DNA of 64,000 nucleotides, from positions 62,001 to 126,000 of the forward strand of contig NZ_JAWLPU010000002.1 of NCBI RefSeq assembly GCF_036997485.1, given 5' to 3'. The position numbers and the translations under genes were made by a program. The notes below the pieces were generated by a model, which was not told the DNA's origin, ran no database searches, and worked only from the letters and a program-made list of their open reading frames with translations. This document shows, piece after piece, positions 51,878 to 60,446 of this stretch (positions are counted from its first letter, which is position 1; each line of letters starts with the position of its first letter). This DNA comes from Brachyspira pilosicoli. GTDB taxonomy: Bacteria; Spirochaetota; Brachyspiria; Brachyspirales; Brachyspiraceae.

Positions 51878-53758
51878 TTATTTATTTAATATTTCATTCT
51901 TTAGTTGTAAATATCTTGCAGTATAATAAACACCATTTTGAGCCTCTTTACTTCCATTTCCAAAAGCCCTCTTACTAATTGAAAGTATAGGAGGAGCCTG
52001 TATTCTTTTTGAAACACCCATTCCAGTATATTGCTTCCACCATTTCTCTAAATCCTCTATAAACTCAATATCAGTTTTAAAATATTTTTTTAATAATCCT
52101 TTTTTACACCCAATCTTCTCTTCCAAAACACCATCAATATACCACCCTAAAACATCTTCAGGTATGACTCTATTCCATGATTCAAACATAGTTTTAAATA
52201 AATAATCATGATAATCATATTTTACAGGGTCCCCCTTGCCTTCATCTACAGCCTGTGCAGTTGAAAGCTCAGCACTTGGAACGATATTTATTGTACCCTC
52301 TGGAATAACTTCTCTTTTATAAACTTTATCATTAACATATCTTGCAAGTCCATATATTTGATACTTCCATAAATCACCTAAACAAGCAAAAAAACCAGCA
52401 CTATCTCCATACATAGTAGAATAACCAATAATAGTTTCTGTTTTGTTTGCATTACAGGTAAACACTCCTCCAAAACTTGCAGCTATGGCAGCGAGTATTC
52501 TTGAAGAGCGGTCTCTTGCCTGTATGTTTTCTGTAACAAATGATGATACTTTCAAGAAACTTTCTTTTCCATCTCTAATCATAGGAGAAGTTTCAAGTTG
52601 TTTTATAGTATAATCAACAGACTCTTGTATAGGCATTACCATATAAGCACAGCCTAAATTATCAGATAAACTCTTTGCAAGGTTTTTTGTTGTATTAGAA
52701 TTAAACTTGCTAGGCATATTCACAAGTAAAACATTATCAGCACCTAAAGCACTAACATACATTGCAGATGATAATGCAGAATCTATTCCTCCAGACACCC
52801 CTATAACTACTCTATTCATTCCAATAGATTTCATAAACTTTCTTATGCCGTAAATAACTGTATCGTATATTAGCTTGTATTCATTTTCTTCTTTTACTGT
52901 TATCTCTTCTTTTGCTTTTTTATTATCATCAAACTCTATATAGTATACTTCTTCTTTATATCTATCACCCTTCAAAAGTAGTTTACCTTTTTCATCATAT
53001 ACTCTGCTGCTTCCGTCAAAAGTAAAAACGTTCTTACCATTGTTTTGAATGCCTACATTATTAGCATATATTAATGGCTTATTATATTTTTTTGCTATAT
53101 CAGAAAACATATTATTCTTTTTTGTTTCATTTTCTAAAACATAAAAAGAACTAGATATATTAATAAACATATCAACATCATCTTTCATTATTTCCATAGG
53201 GTTTACATTATAATTTTTATCCCACATATCTTCGCATATAGTTAAGCCTAATTTTATTTTTTGTTTATTAATTTCTATCTCTAATGGTTTTAAATATTTT
53301 TTTATGCTAACATCATTTTCTAAAGCTAAATCTTTTAAGCTATAAAAATGTCTGCTGTCATCAAACTCTTTATAATTTGGAAGAAGAGTTTTTATAAAGA
53401 AATTATATTCTGTTGTATTATTGTCTATAAGTTTTCCATCTTTTGCTACAAACAATGCATTATATTTTCTCACTCTTCCGTCAAAGTTTTTTTTAGCTTT
53501 ATCTAAAGCAATATTACCAAAAATAACATATATATCTTTAGAAGCTTTTATTATCTCTTCTCCAAGTCTTTCGCATTCTCTTACAAATGACTCACTCTCC
53601 CACATATCTCCAACCATATACCCAGAAACAGAAAGCTCTGGAAAAACAATGATATCTGAATTATTTTCCCTTGCTTCTTCAATATATTTAATCATTTTAC
53701 TGGCGTTTATCACCGGCATAGAAGGTATTATTTCAAATTGGCTTATAGCTATCTTCAT
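51878..53758 (-). CDS. nadE: Glutamine-dependent NAD+ synthetase
   Basis: Final step of NAD synthesis, amidating deamido-NAD with ammonia from glutamine. The N-terminal nitrilase-type glutaminase spans about 1-270 (Glu in 'IVFPELSVSGYMVG', Cys in 'LTICEDMWDKNYNVNP'). The C-terminal synthetase has the PP-loop 'GVSGGIDSALSSAMYVSALG', 'NIQARDRSSRILAAIAASFG', 'CNANKTE' and 'YGDSAGFFACLGDLWK'. 626 residues fits the two-domain form. nadD is also in this window. It is divergent from a PNPOx-like gene. Confidence 0.95.
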   Translation of the reverse strand: MKIAISQFEIIPSMPVINASKMIKYIEEARENNSDIIVFPELSVSGYMVGDMWESESFVRECERLGEEIIKASKDIYVIFGNIALDKAKKNFDGRVRKYNALFVAKDGKLIDNNTTEYNFFIKTLLPNYKEFDDSRHFYSLKDLALENDVSIKKYLKPLEIEINKQKIKLGLTICEDMWDKNYNVNPMEIMKDDVDMFINISSSFYVLENETKKNNMFSDIAKKYNKPLIYANNVGIQNNGKNVFTFDGSSRVYDEKGKLLLKGDRYKEEVYYIEFDDNKKAKEEITVKEENEYKLIYDTVIYGIRKFMKSIGMNRVVIGVSGGIDSALSSAMYVSALGADNVLLVNMPSKFNSNTTKNLAKSLSDNLGCAYMVMPIQESVDYTIKQLETSPMIRDGKESFLKVSSFVTENIQARDRSSRILAAIAASFGGVFTCNANKTETIIGYSTMYGDSAGFFACLGDLWKYQIYGLARYVNDKVYKREVIPEGTINIVPSAELSTAQAVDEGKGDPVKYDYHDYLFKTMFESWNRVIPEDVLGWYIDGVLEEKIGCKKGLLKKYFKTDIEFIEDLEKWWKQYTGMGVSKRIQAPPILSISKRAFGNGSKEAQNGVYYTARYLQLKNEILNK

Positions 53759-53827
53759 AAGAACACTCCAACTTTTAAAATAAAATTAAATAAATATCGA
53801 GTAATATAATATAAGAAAATAAATAAT

Positions 53828-53856
53828 TTGTCAAAATATATGTTGTATGATACAAT
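53828..53856 (+). promoter_or_regulatory. Promoter of the PNPOx-like gene
   Basis: TTGTCA (53828-53833), 17 bases and TACAAT (53851-53856), about 28 bases before the ATG at 53885. GAGG lies nine or ten bases before the start codon. Confidence 0.65.
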
Positions 53857-53884
53857 CTAATTAAATTATAATGAGGCAGTAAAA

Positions 53885-54478
53885 ATGAGAAGAAAAGAGT
53901 TTAATTTTAATAATAAAAAAGAAATAGAAAATATGCTAAATACTATAGAATATGGTGTTATGGCATTGCCAGATAAAATACCTTACGCTGTCCCTATAAG
54001 TTTTTGCTATAAAGACAATGAAATATATTTTCACGGAGCTCCAAGCGGAAGAAAATACGAAATATTAAAGACTAATCCTAAAATATCTTTTACAGCTTCA
54101 AAAACATACTCATATATGCCGTCAACATTCAAAAATAATACTATGACACCAACACAATTTTATTTTTCAATATATATTGAAGGAGAAGTAACTCTAATAG
54201 ATATAAACGAAGTTGAAAGAAGAAAAAATATATTATATGAATTAGTAAAAAAATATGAAAAAGATAACACTAGTTTGTCAATAGAACACAAAATGTTTGA
54301 ATATGCTCATAAGCCAATGTTAGTAGGAGTAATAAAAATAGAAAACATCACAGCAAAGGCAAAATTCGGACAAAATATGAGTGATGAAGAAATAAATATA
54401 TTAATAAAAGACTTAGAAAAAAGAGGCGAAAAAATAGACTTAGAAACAATAGAGATGATGAAAAATGTAAGAAAATAA
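53885..54478 (+). CDS. Pyridoxamine 5'-phosphate oxidase-fold protein (NimA-like)
   Basis: 197 residues with the split-barrel flavin-binding fold: 'LNTIEYGVMALPDKIPYAVP', 'ISFCYKDNEIYFHGAPSGRK', 'NPKISFTAS', 'SIYIEGEVTLIDINEVERR', 'EYAHKPMLVGVIKIENITAK'. The 'FCYKDNEIYFHGAPSGRK' block is typical of the 5-nitroimidazole resistance (Nim) subfamily. Relatives bind FMN, heme or F420; activity here is unknown, and resistance should not be assumed. Own promoter. Confidence 0.85.
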   Translation: MRRKEFNFNNKKEIENMLNTIEYGVMALPDKIPYAVPISFCYKDNEIYFHGAPSGRKYEILKTNPKISFTASKTYSYMPSTFKNNTMTPTQFYFSIYIEGEVTLIDINEVERRKNILYELVKKYEKDNTSLSIEHKMFEYAHKPMLVGVIKIENITAKAKFGQNMSDEEINILIKDLEKRGEKIDLETIEMMKNVRK

Positions 54479-54509
54479 TGAATATCTTATGTAAAGTTTG
54501 GAAAAAAAC

Positions 54510-54538
54510 TTGAAATATTTTTTGCTTTGTTGTATAAT
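54510..54538 (+). promoter_or_regulatory. Promoter of the gmk operon
   Basis: TTGAAA (54510-54515), exactly 17 bases and TATAAT (54533-54538), 33 bases before the gmk ATG. Confidence 0.75.
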
Positions 54539-54570
54539 CAATAAAACTATCTATTGGGTATCTTTTTTAT

Positions 54571-55122
54571 ATGAGTAATATAGTAGTAATAACAGCTCCA
54601 TCGGCAGCTGGTAAAACAACTTTAATAAAAAAATATATGTCAAAACACTCAAATGCAATGTTCAGTGTGTCTCATACAACTAGAAATATTAGAGAAGGTG
54701 AAGTTGACGGAAAAGATTACTACTTTATAGATAAAGATACTTTCCAAAAAATGATAGATAATGGCGATTTTATTGAATGGGCTAATGTTCATGATAATTA
54801 TTATGGCACTTCTTTTAAAGAATTAGAAAAAGCTAATGATGAAAAAGTTATATTAATATTAGATATAGACATACAAGGAGCTTTATTCTTAAAAGAAAAG
54901 GGTATACACGCCAATTATATATTTATAGAGCCTCCTTCTATAGATGATTTGAAAGCAAGATTAGAGGCAAGAGGAACTGAATCTGAAGAAAGTATGAAAA
55001 TTAGAATACAGAATGCTAAAAGAGAATTAGAATATAAAAATAAATTTGATATTATTATAAAAAATGATGAAATTGATGTAGCTTATAAACAATTAGAAGA
55101 AGCTATAAATTCAAAATTATAA
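54571..55122 (+). CDS. gmk: Guanylate kinase
   Basis: Phosphorylates GMP to GDP. P-loop 'ITAPSAAGKTTLIKKY' at the N-terminus, GMP-binding 'SVSHTTRNIREGEVDGKDYY' and 'FIEWANVHDNYYGTSFKEL', and 'ILDIDIQGALFLKEKG'. 183 residues, slightly short at the C-terminus but complete. It heads a four-gene run (gmk, omega-like, miaA, Pr6Pr-type gene). gmk-rpoZ pairs are common in bacteria, which helps identify the next gene. Confidence 0.95.
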   Translation: MSNIVVITAPSAAGKTTLIKKYMSKHSNAMFSVSHTTRNIREGEVDGKDYYFIDKDTFQKMIDNGDFIEWANVHDNYYGTSFKELEKANDEKVILILDIDIQGALFLKEKGIHANYIFIEPPSIDDLKARLEARGTESEESMKIRIQNAKRELEYKNKFDIIIKNDEIDVAYKQLEEAINSKL

Positions 55123-55140
55123 TAAATGGAGTATTTATAT

Positions 55141-55545
55141 ATGGGAATAATACCACTAAAAAAACTTATTGAATATAAAGGTAATCGTTATGAACTTAGT
55201 AAGGCTATGATAGAACTTGCTAAATCTGGCGAAAAATTATTAAAAGCTGAAACTAAATATAGAAATGGTAAATATATACCTACAGTAATAAAAAATATAC
55301 TTGATGGTACTATTAAATATGAATACGAAAAAGATACTCAAATGACAGTAGATGAAGAAGCACCTTTCAAACATACTGAGGCTACATATAATGATGCTGA
55401 ATATGTTACTGATGATGAAGTTGAAGAAACAGAAGAAACTATTATAGAAGATATTGATGACGATGATGAAGAGATAACAGATAGTTATGAGGAAGAAGAA
55501 GAAAAGCCAAAAAGAAAAAAAAGAGCTTCTAAAAAATCTGAATAA
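55141..55545 (+). CDS. rpoZ: RNA polymerase omega-like protein with charged tail
   Basis: 134 residues. The first 60 ('MGIIPLKKLIEYKGNRYELS', then 'KAMIELAKSGEKLLKAETKY') look like the RpoZ core, where 'NRYEL...A..A..L' is conserved. The rest is an acidic segment ('DDDDEEITDSYEEEEE') and a basic end ('KPKRKKRASKKSE'), beyond the usual 70-90 residues. Position directly after gmk supports the omega call, since gmk-rpoZ is a widespread pair. GGAG precedes the ATG at 55141; an ATG at 55126 overlaps it. A dedicated domain search would settle the family. Confidence 0.7.
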   Translation: MGIIPLKKLIEYKGNRYELSKAMIELAKSGEKLLKAETKYRNGKYIPTVIKNILDGTIKYEYEKDTQMTVDEEAPFKHTEATYNDAEYVTDDEVEETEETIIEDIDDDDEEITDSYEEEEEKPKRKKRASKKSE

Positions 55546-55554
55546 TATTAAATT

Positions 55555-56493
55555 GTGAAAAAAATAGTTTTTATATCTGGAGCTACTGCTTCTGGAAAAA
55601 GTGATTTTGCACATAAACTCATAGATAACTATTTCAATAACGCCGCCATATTATCTATAGACTCTATACAGGTTTATAGATATATGGATATAGGCTCTGC
55701 TAAACCATCCAAAGAAGAAATAAAAAAATATAATTATAAAATGATAGATCTAATTGAGCCTTCAGTTAATTTTAATGTCAATGATTATCTTGATATATTA
55801 AAAAATACTGTTGACAACATAGATAATACACCTATATTTGGAGTTGGAGGCACTGGTTTTTATATTGATTCTATAAAATATGGGCTTTTTGAAGAAGAAA
55901 ATGAGGATAAAGAAAAAGCTTTCAAAATAAGAAAAGAGCTTTATGAGAAAATAGAAAAAGATGGATTAGAAAGTCTGTATTTGGATTTACTTAATATAGA
56001 TAAAGAAGCTGCTTTAACTATAGACAGATTTAATTCAAGAAGAGTTGTTCGTGCTTTGGAAGTTTATTATAATACTGGAAAAAAGTTTTCTGAATTAAAA
56101 AAGCAGAGAAAAAGAAAATTAGATATTGAATATATTAGCTATATTATAGATATTGAAAGAGAAGAGCTTTATAATAATATTAATAAAAGAGTTGATAATA
56201 TGTTTGATAAAGGGCTTCTTGATGAGGTAAAATATATTATTAATAATTACAATGTTGATAAAACAAACACTTCAATACAAGCTATAGGCTATAAAGAATG
56301 TTATGATTATATAGTTAATAATGCTATGAGTTTAGATGAGCTTAAAGAATTAATAAAGAAAAACACACGCAACTTTGCCAAAAGACAGCTAACTTGGTTT
56401 AGAAAAGATGAAAAATTAGAAAACATAAAAAGAATAAAACCAACAGATATAGAAAATACCGCAAAAGAGATAATGGATTTTTATAAGCAATGA
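55555..56493 (+). CDS. miaA: tRNA dimethylallyltransferase
   Basis: Adds a dimethylallyl group to A37 of tRNAs reading UNN codons. P-loop 'FISGATASGKSDFAHKLIDN', 'ILSIDSIQVYRYMDIGSAKP' and 'FNSRRVVRALEVYYNTGKKF' are family motifs; the C-terminus has 'SIQAIGYKECYDYI' and 'RNFAKRQLTWFRKD'. 312 residues. It uses GTG as start (55555), nine bases after the omega-like stop, and no good ribosome site is seen, so coupling to upstream translation is likely. Confidence 0.95.
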   Translation: MKKIVFISGATASGKSDFAHKLIDNYFNNAAILSIDSIQVYRYMDIGSAKPSKEEIKKYNYKMIDLIEPSVNFNVNDYLDILKNTVDNIDNTPIFGVGGTGFYIDSIKYGLFEEENEDKEKAFKIRKELYEKIEKDGLESLYLDLLNIDKEAALTIDRFNSRRVVRALEVYYNTGKKFSELKKQRKRKLDIEYISYIIDIEREELYNNINKRVDNMFDKGLLDEVKYIINNYNVDKTNTSIQAIGYKECYDYIVNNAMSLDELKELIKKNTRNFAKRQLTWFRKDEKLENIKRIKPTDIENTAKEIMDFYKQ

Positions 56494-57104
56494 AAAAAAT
56501 AATTTATAAATTGATAATAATTATATTAGGCTTATTTGCTGTAATTAGTGGACTCATAACAATAGACAAAAAAATAGATACAGAAACATTGTATTATTTT
56601 ACCTATCAAAGCAATATTTTAGTGATAATTTATTTTATTATAGATATAGTGTATTTAATAAAAAAGCAAAAAACATTTATGCCAAGATTAAAAGGCACCA
56701 TAACAATGTCTATCACAGTTACATTTTTAATATATCACTTTTTACTCAGCGGAGGCTACGAGAGCATAACAGATATTATAAGAAGCACAATACTTCATTA
56801 TATAGTGCCAATTATGACTATAGTTGATTATATTTTATTTGACAAAAAAGGAATATATAAAAATATTGACCCTATACTATGGCTTATCATACCTCTCATT
56901 TACTTTTTGTTTATATTTATAAGAGCAAAACTTGGAGGCGAATTATCCAACGGAAGTTATTATCCGTACTTCTTTATAGATATAAACAAATACGGAGTAA
57001 AAACTGTATTAAAAAATGCATTCTTTATTACTATAGCTTTTACAATATTAGGATATATTGAACTTTTTATAGATAGAATAATATTAAAACTATCAAAAAA
57101 ATAA
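56490..57104 (+). CDS. Pr6Pr-family membrane protein
   Basis: 204 residues with six membrane segments, overlapping miaA by four bases (ATGA). Family signs are 'YYFTYQSNILVIIYFIIDIV', 'TVTFLIYHFLLSGG', 'HYIVPIMTIVDYILFDKKG' and 'NGSYYPYFFIDINKYG', matching Pr6Pr/FAR-17a-like proteins with conserved His and Asp in the membrane. Function unknown. Its stop is three bases from the stop of convergent kdsA. Confidence 0.75.
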   Translation: MKKIIYKLIIIILGLFAVISGLITIDKKIDTETLYYFTYQSNILVIIYFIIDIVYLIKKQKTFMPRLKGTITMSITVTFLIYHFLLSGGYESITDIIRSTILHYIVPIMTIVDYILFDKKGIYKNIDPILWLIIPLIYFLFIFIRAKLGGELSNGSYYPYFFIDINKYGVKTVLKNAFFITIAFTILGYIELFIDRIILKLSKK

Positions 57105-57107
57105 TAA

Positions 57108-57923
57108 TCACATATTTTTTACTAATTCATTTATTTTTAATACATCTCTCCACAAATCTTCAACCTTATCAAGTTCAAATATAGTATTAGAATCTGAAAG
57201 ACTTTCTTTAGGATTAGGATGCACTTCCATAAATACTCCGTCAATAGATAAAGCAACAGCAGATTTTAATAAAGCAGGGATAAACTCTCTAGCCCCTCCC
57301 GAAACACCATTAGCAGCAGAAGGCATCTGCAAAGAATGTGTAGCATCATAAACAACAGGAGCATAATCTTTCATTATTTCCATATTCTTCATATCAACAA
57401 CTAAATTGCCGTATCCAAACATAGTACCCCTTTCACATAGTAAAAACCTTTTTTCTTCTATTGCATCGATACATTTATCTGCTATATACTTACAATCATA
57501 TCCGCTTATAAACTGACCTTTTTTTACATTAATAGCCTTTTTAGTTTCGCAAGCAGCCCTAAGCATATCAGTCTGTCTGCATAAAAATGCAGGTATCTGA
57601 AGAAAATCAACATACTTAGCAGCAACTTCAGCCTCTGTAGGCACATGTATATCTGTGATAGTTAAAAGTCCAAGCTCTTTTCCTATGTTTTGTAATATCT
57701 CAAGCCCCTCTTTCATTCCTAATCCTCTATAAGAAGATAAAGAAGTTCTATTAGCTTTGTCATAACTTGCTTTAAATATTAATTGTATATTGAGTCTATC
57801 TTTTATCTCTTTTAATTTTTTAGCGATATTCATAGTCATCTCTTCACTTTCTATAACGCAAGGGCCTGCTATAAATATTAATTCTTTGTTTTTATTTGTA
57901 ATGCCTTTATAATCAAAAGTCAT
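57108..57923 (-). CDS. kdsA: 3-deoxy-D-manno-octulosonate 8-phosphate synthase
   Basis: Condenses arabinose 5-phosphate and phosphoenolpyruvate to Kdo 8-phosphate for the LOS inner core. 'FIAGPCVIESEEMTMNIAKK', 'IFKASYDKANRTSLSSYRGL', 'IPAFLCRQTDML', 'VKKGQF', 'CERGTMFGYGNLVVDMKNM', 'DATHSLQMPSA' and 'MEVHPNP' are diagnostic. 271 residues from the ATG at 57923, which follows AAGGATT; the frame extends to a TTG at 57983, but that TTG belongs to the -35 box. With gmhA and the GT9 gene it supports LOS synthesis. Confidence 0.95.
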   Translation of the reverse strand: MTFDYKGITNKNKELIFIAGPCVIESEEMTMNIAKKLKEIKDRLNIQLIFKASYDKANRTSLSSYRGLGMKEGLEILQNIGKELGLLTITDIHVPTEAEVAAKYVDFLQIPAFLCRQTDMLRAACETKKAINVKKGQFISGYDCKYIADKCIDAIEEKRFLLCERGTMFGYGNLVVDMKNMEIMKDYAPVVYDATHSLQMPSAANGVSGGAREFIPALLKSAVALSIDGVFMEVHPNPKESLSDSNTIFELDKVEDLWRDVLKINELVKNM

Positions 57924-57955
57924 ATTTTTTAATCCTTTTTTTAAATTATATATAA

Positions 57956-57983
57956 ATAATACATTAATAATAATTAAAGTCAA
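57956..57983 (-). promoter_or_regulatory. kdsA promoter
   Basis: On the minus strand TTGACT (57983-57978), 16 bases and TATTAT (57961-57956). Transcription would start near 57949, 26 bases before the ATG at 57923. It rules out the TTG at 57983 as start codon. Confidence 0.65.
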
Positions 57984-58062
57984 TTATTAAATATATGAGT
58001 AGTAATTTTTATCATTTAGAGTTATTATATATTAAAAATTTTATATTTTGTAATTTTTTATT

Positions 58063-58180
58063 GTTCTTTTTCCCGCCGCAAAAAGAACCAAAAAGTGCAA
58101 GTAAATTGGAATAGTAAAATCATAATAATTATGCTTTATATATAAGATAAATTCTATATTTTCATTAAAAATTGGCGGGT
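58063..58180. repeat. Dispersed hairpin element, copy C
   Basis: GTTCTTTTT (58063-58071), loop CCCGCCGC, AAAAAGAAC (58080-58088), then CAAAAAGTGCAA and, about 37 bases on, 'atataagataa', 'tatatttt' and 'ttaaaaat'. The stem differs from copy B (CAAC/GTTG against GTTC/GAAC) but pairing is kept. Here the element lies between divergent genes, so it is not simply a terminator. The remainder of the 345-base gap 57924-58268 holds only the two promoters. Confidence 0.65.
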
Positions 58181-58208
58181 AAAGCAATAGATAATATGAA
58201 CTTTACTT

Positions 58209-58237
58209 TTGACAAAATATAATTATTTAGGTATTTA
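58209..58237 (+). promoter_or_regulatory. Probable murF promoter
   Basis: TTGACA (58209-58214), 17 bases and TATTTA (58232-58237), 32 bases before the ATG. The -35 is perfect, the -10 weaker. Confidence 0.5.
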
Positions 58238-58268
58238 AATAACAAATAAACACAAGGACTTAACTAAT

Positions 58269-59615
58269 ATGGGACAAACTTCTGTAAAAGATATAATAAA
58301 AATAGCTAAAGAAACTAATTCAAAATATCTATTCAACGCCACTGATGAAAATAAAAACTTAGAAATATCCACAGACAGCAGAGAAGACTTTAATGAAAAT
58401 AAATTGTTCTTAGCTATAAAAGGCGATAAGTTTAACGGCAATGATTTTGCTTTAGATACATACAATAAAGGATGCAGATTTTTTATACTTTCAGAAAATA
58501 TTAATATGCCAAAAGATGCTAATGTGGTTTATACTGATGATAGTGTATTATTTTTTATAAAGTTAGCGAGAGAATATAGAAGAAGGTTCAATATAAAAGT
58601 AGTATCAATCACAGGAAGCTGCGGAAAAACTACTACAAAAGAATTAACAGCGTTATTTTTAAGCACAAAATATAAAACATTAAAAACAGAAGGCAATTTT
58701 AATAATGAAATAGGAGTGCCAAAAACAATATTTAATTTAGATGACAGTTATGAGATGGCAGTAATAGAAGCTGGAATGAATCATAAAAATGAACTCTTAA
58801 GAATATCTGAGGCAATAGAAGCTGATACTGTTATAATTAATAATGTTGAGCCTGTGCATATTGCTTTTTTGGGCTCTTTAGAAAATATAGCTCTTGCTAA
58901 AAGTGAATTATTTAACAATGCAAAAGAAAATGCTATTATAAATAAAAACACAAACAAAGTAGATATATTATTAAGCGAAGCAAAAAACAAAAAAATAAAA
59001 AACATCATAGAGGCAGATATAAAAGAAATAAAAAAGATAGATGATAATAGTTTTGTTTATAAGAATGTAACATTTAATCATAATTTAATTGGGGATTTTA
59101 ATTTACAAAATATATTAATGGCTTTAAAAACAGCAGAACTCTATAACGTAGATTTAGAAGAATGTGCAAAAGCTTTAACTAATTATCAAAATCAAAAAAA
59201 CAGAATGCAGATAATAAAAATAAATAACTGCTCTATCATAAATGACTGCTACAATTCAAACCCTACAGCATTAAAAAATATGCTTATATATTTATCTAAA
59301 AGAGAAGAAAAAAGAAAAATAGCAATTATTGGTGATATGCTTGAAACAGAAACTGAAAACTTTTCTTTTCATAAAGATATAGGAACATTTATAAACTCAT
59401 TAAAAAACATAGATGAAGTTATTACAGTTGGAGATAATTCAGAAAAAATAGATAATGAGGTTACATGCACTAAAATGCATTTTAAAAAAGTAGAAGATAG
59501 TATAAACACTATAATTGATATTATAAAAAACACTAATGAAGAGACAGCAATTTTAATAAAAGCTTCATTAGGTATGCGTTTTAATATGATAATAGAAGCA
59601 ATAAATAATATATAA
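58269..59615 (+). CDS. murF: UDP-MurNAc-tripeptide D-alanyl-D-alanine ligase
   Basis: Adds D-Ala-D-Ala to UDP-MurNAc-tripeptide in the last cytoplasmic step of the peptidoglycan precursor. 'LEISTDSREDFNENKLFLAI' (substrate domain), P-loop 'SITGSCGKTTTKELTALFLS', 'EGNFNNEIGVPKTIF', 'AVIEAGMNHKNELLRI', 'IINDCYNSNPTALKNML' and 'IAIIGDMLE' are MurF motifs. 448 residues is normal. It stands alone on the plus strand; the stop is seven bases from the convergent mlaE stop. No other mur genes are in view. Confidence 0.93.
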   Translation: MGQTSVKDIIKIAKETNSKYLFNATDENKNLEISTDSREDFNENKLFLAIKGDKFNGNDFALDTYNKGCRFFILSENINMPKDANVVYTDDSVLFFIKLAREYRRRFNIKVVSITGSCGKTTTKELTALFLSTKYKTLKTEGNFNNEIGVPKTIFNLDDSYEMAVIEAGMNHKNELLRISEAIEADTVIINNVEPVHIAFLGSLENIALAKSELFNNAKENAIINKNTNKVDILLSEAKNKKIKNIIEADIKEIKKIDDNSFVYKNVTFNHNLIGDFNLQNILMALKTAELYNVDLEECAKALTNYQNQKNRMQIIKINNCSIINDCYNSNPTALKNMLIYLSKREEKRKIAIIGDMLETETENFSFHKDIGTFINSLKNIDEVITVGDNSEKIDNEVTCTKMHFKKVEDSINTIIDIIKNTNEETAILIKASLGMRFNMIIEAINNI

Positions 59616-59622
59616 TATTTTA

Positions 59623-60429
59623 TTACATGCCAAACATACCAAGTATTGAAACTAATAGATAGTCTGTTATAAGTATTAGCATAAAACTATAAACCACGCT
59701 AATAGTAGTAGCCTTACCAACACCTTCAGCTCCGCCATTAGTTCTAAATCCATAGAAACAGGAAATCAAAATAACTTCAGCACCAAAAATAGTAGATTTT
59801 ATTAAACTTCCAATAAAGTCTCCAAGTGAAATAACGGCAATAGCTCTGTCAAAATAAATAGCAGGGTCATTATGAAGCACAAATACAGTTACTAAAGCCC
59901 CGCCAAGCACCCCTATTATATCGGCAGAAACAGTAAGCATAGGTAAAGATATAACAGCCGCCCAAAATCTTGGCACAGCAACATATTCTATTGGGTTGGT
60001 ATACAATGTTTTTAAAGCGTCCAATTGCTCGCTTACCTGCATAGTACCAATCTCAGCAGTAACAGAACTGCCTACCCTACCCGCAAATATTAAAGCAAGA
60101 AGCATAGGAGATAATTCCTTAACCATAGCCTTACCAACCATAGAACCAACGAACTGCGATATGCCTTTCAATACACTATCCAAAACCACCGCTATCTGAA
60201 GCGACATTACCATTCCCGTACAAAGCACCGTTACAGCAGCAACAATAAAAGATTCTACTCCCATTCTTACTATTTGATCAGTTAAAAGTTTAAAAGAAAA
60301 ACTCGGTCTAAAAGTATATTTAAATATTTGCATTAATAAAGAAGCAAATTCACCTAATGTATCAAGTAAAATGATTATTTTGTTCTTTATGCCCTTTCTA
60401 ACTTCTATCTTAACATCAAATAATTCCAT
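59623..60429 (-). CDS. mlaE: MlaE-family ABC transporter permease
   Basis: Inner-membrane permease of a phospholipid (Mla) type ABC system. 268 residues with five to six hydrophobic segments and the family signature 'LIFAGRVGSSVTAEIGTMQV' 'SEQLDALKTLYTNPIEYVAV', ending 'GVGKATTISVVYSFMLILIT'. The cytoplasmic N-terminus is typical. No ATPase (MlaF) or MCE protein (MlaD) gene is adjacent; the gene follows dnaB by 17 bases. A role in outer-membrane lipid balance is inferred from the family. Confidence 0.9.
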   Translation of the reverse strand: MELFDVKIEVRKGIKNKIIILLDTLGEFASLLMQIFKYTFRPSFSFKLLTDQIVRMGVESFIVAAVTVLCTGMVMSLQIAVVLDSVLKGISQFVGSMVGKAMVKELSPMLLALIFAGRVGSSVTAEIGTMQVSEQLDALKTLYTNPIEYVAVPRFWAAVISLPMLTVSADIIGVLGGALVTVFVLHNDPAIYFDRAIAVISLGDFIGSLIKSTIFGAEVILISCFYGFRTNGGAEGVGKATTISVVYSFMLILITDYLLVSILGMFGM

Positions 60430-60446
60430 AGGTAAAAGTCCTTATT

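Noticed and set aside
53885-54478. Nitroimidazole resistance gene call
   Set aside because: The fold is shared by many flavin and heme proteins; sequence alone does not show resistance.
57924-57983. 20 extra N-terminal residues on KdsA
   Set aside because: Its TTG is the -35 box of the kdsA promoter, and the ATG at 57923 has its own AAGGATT ribosome site and the usual family start.
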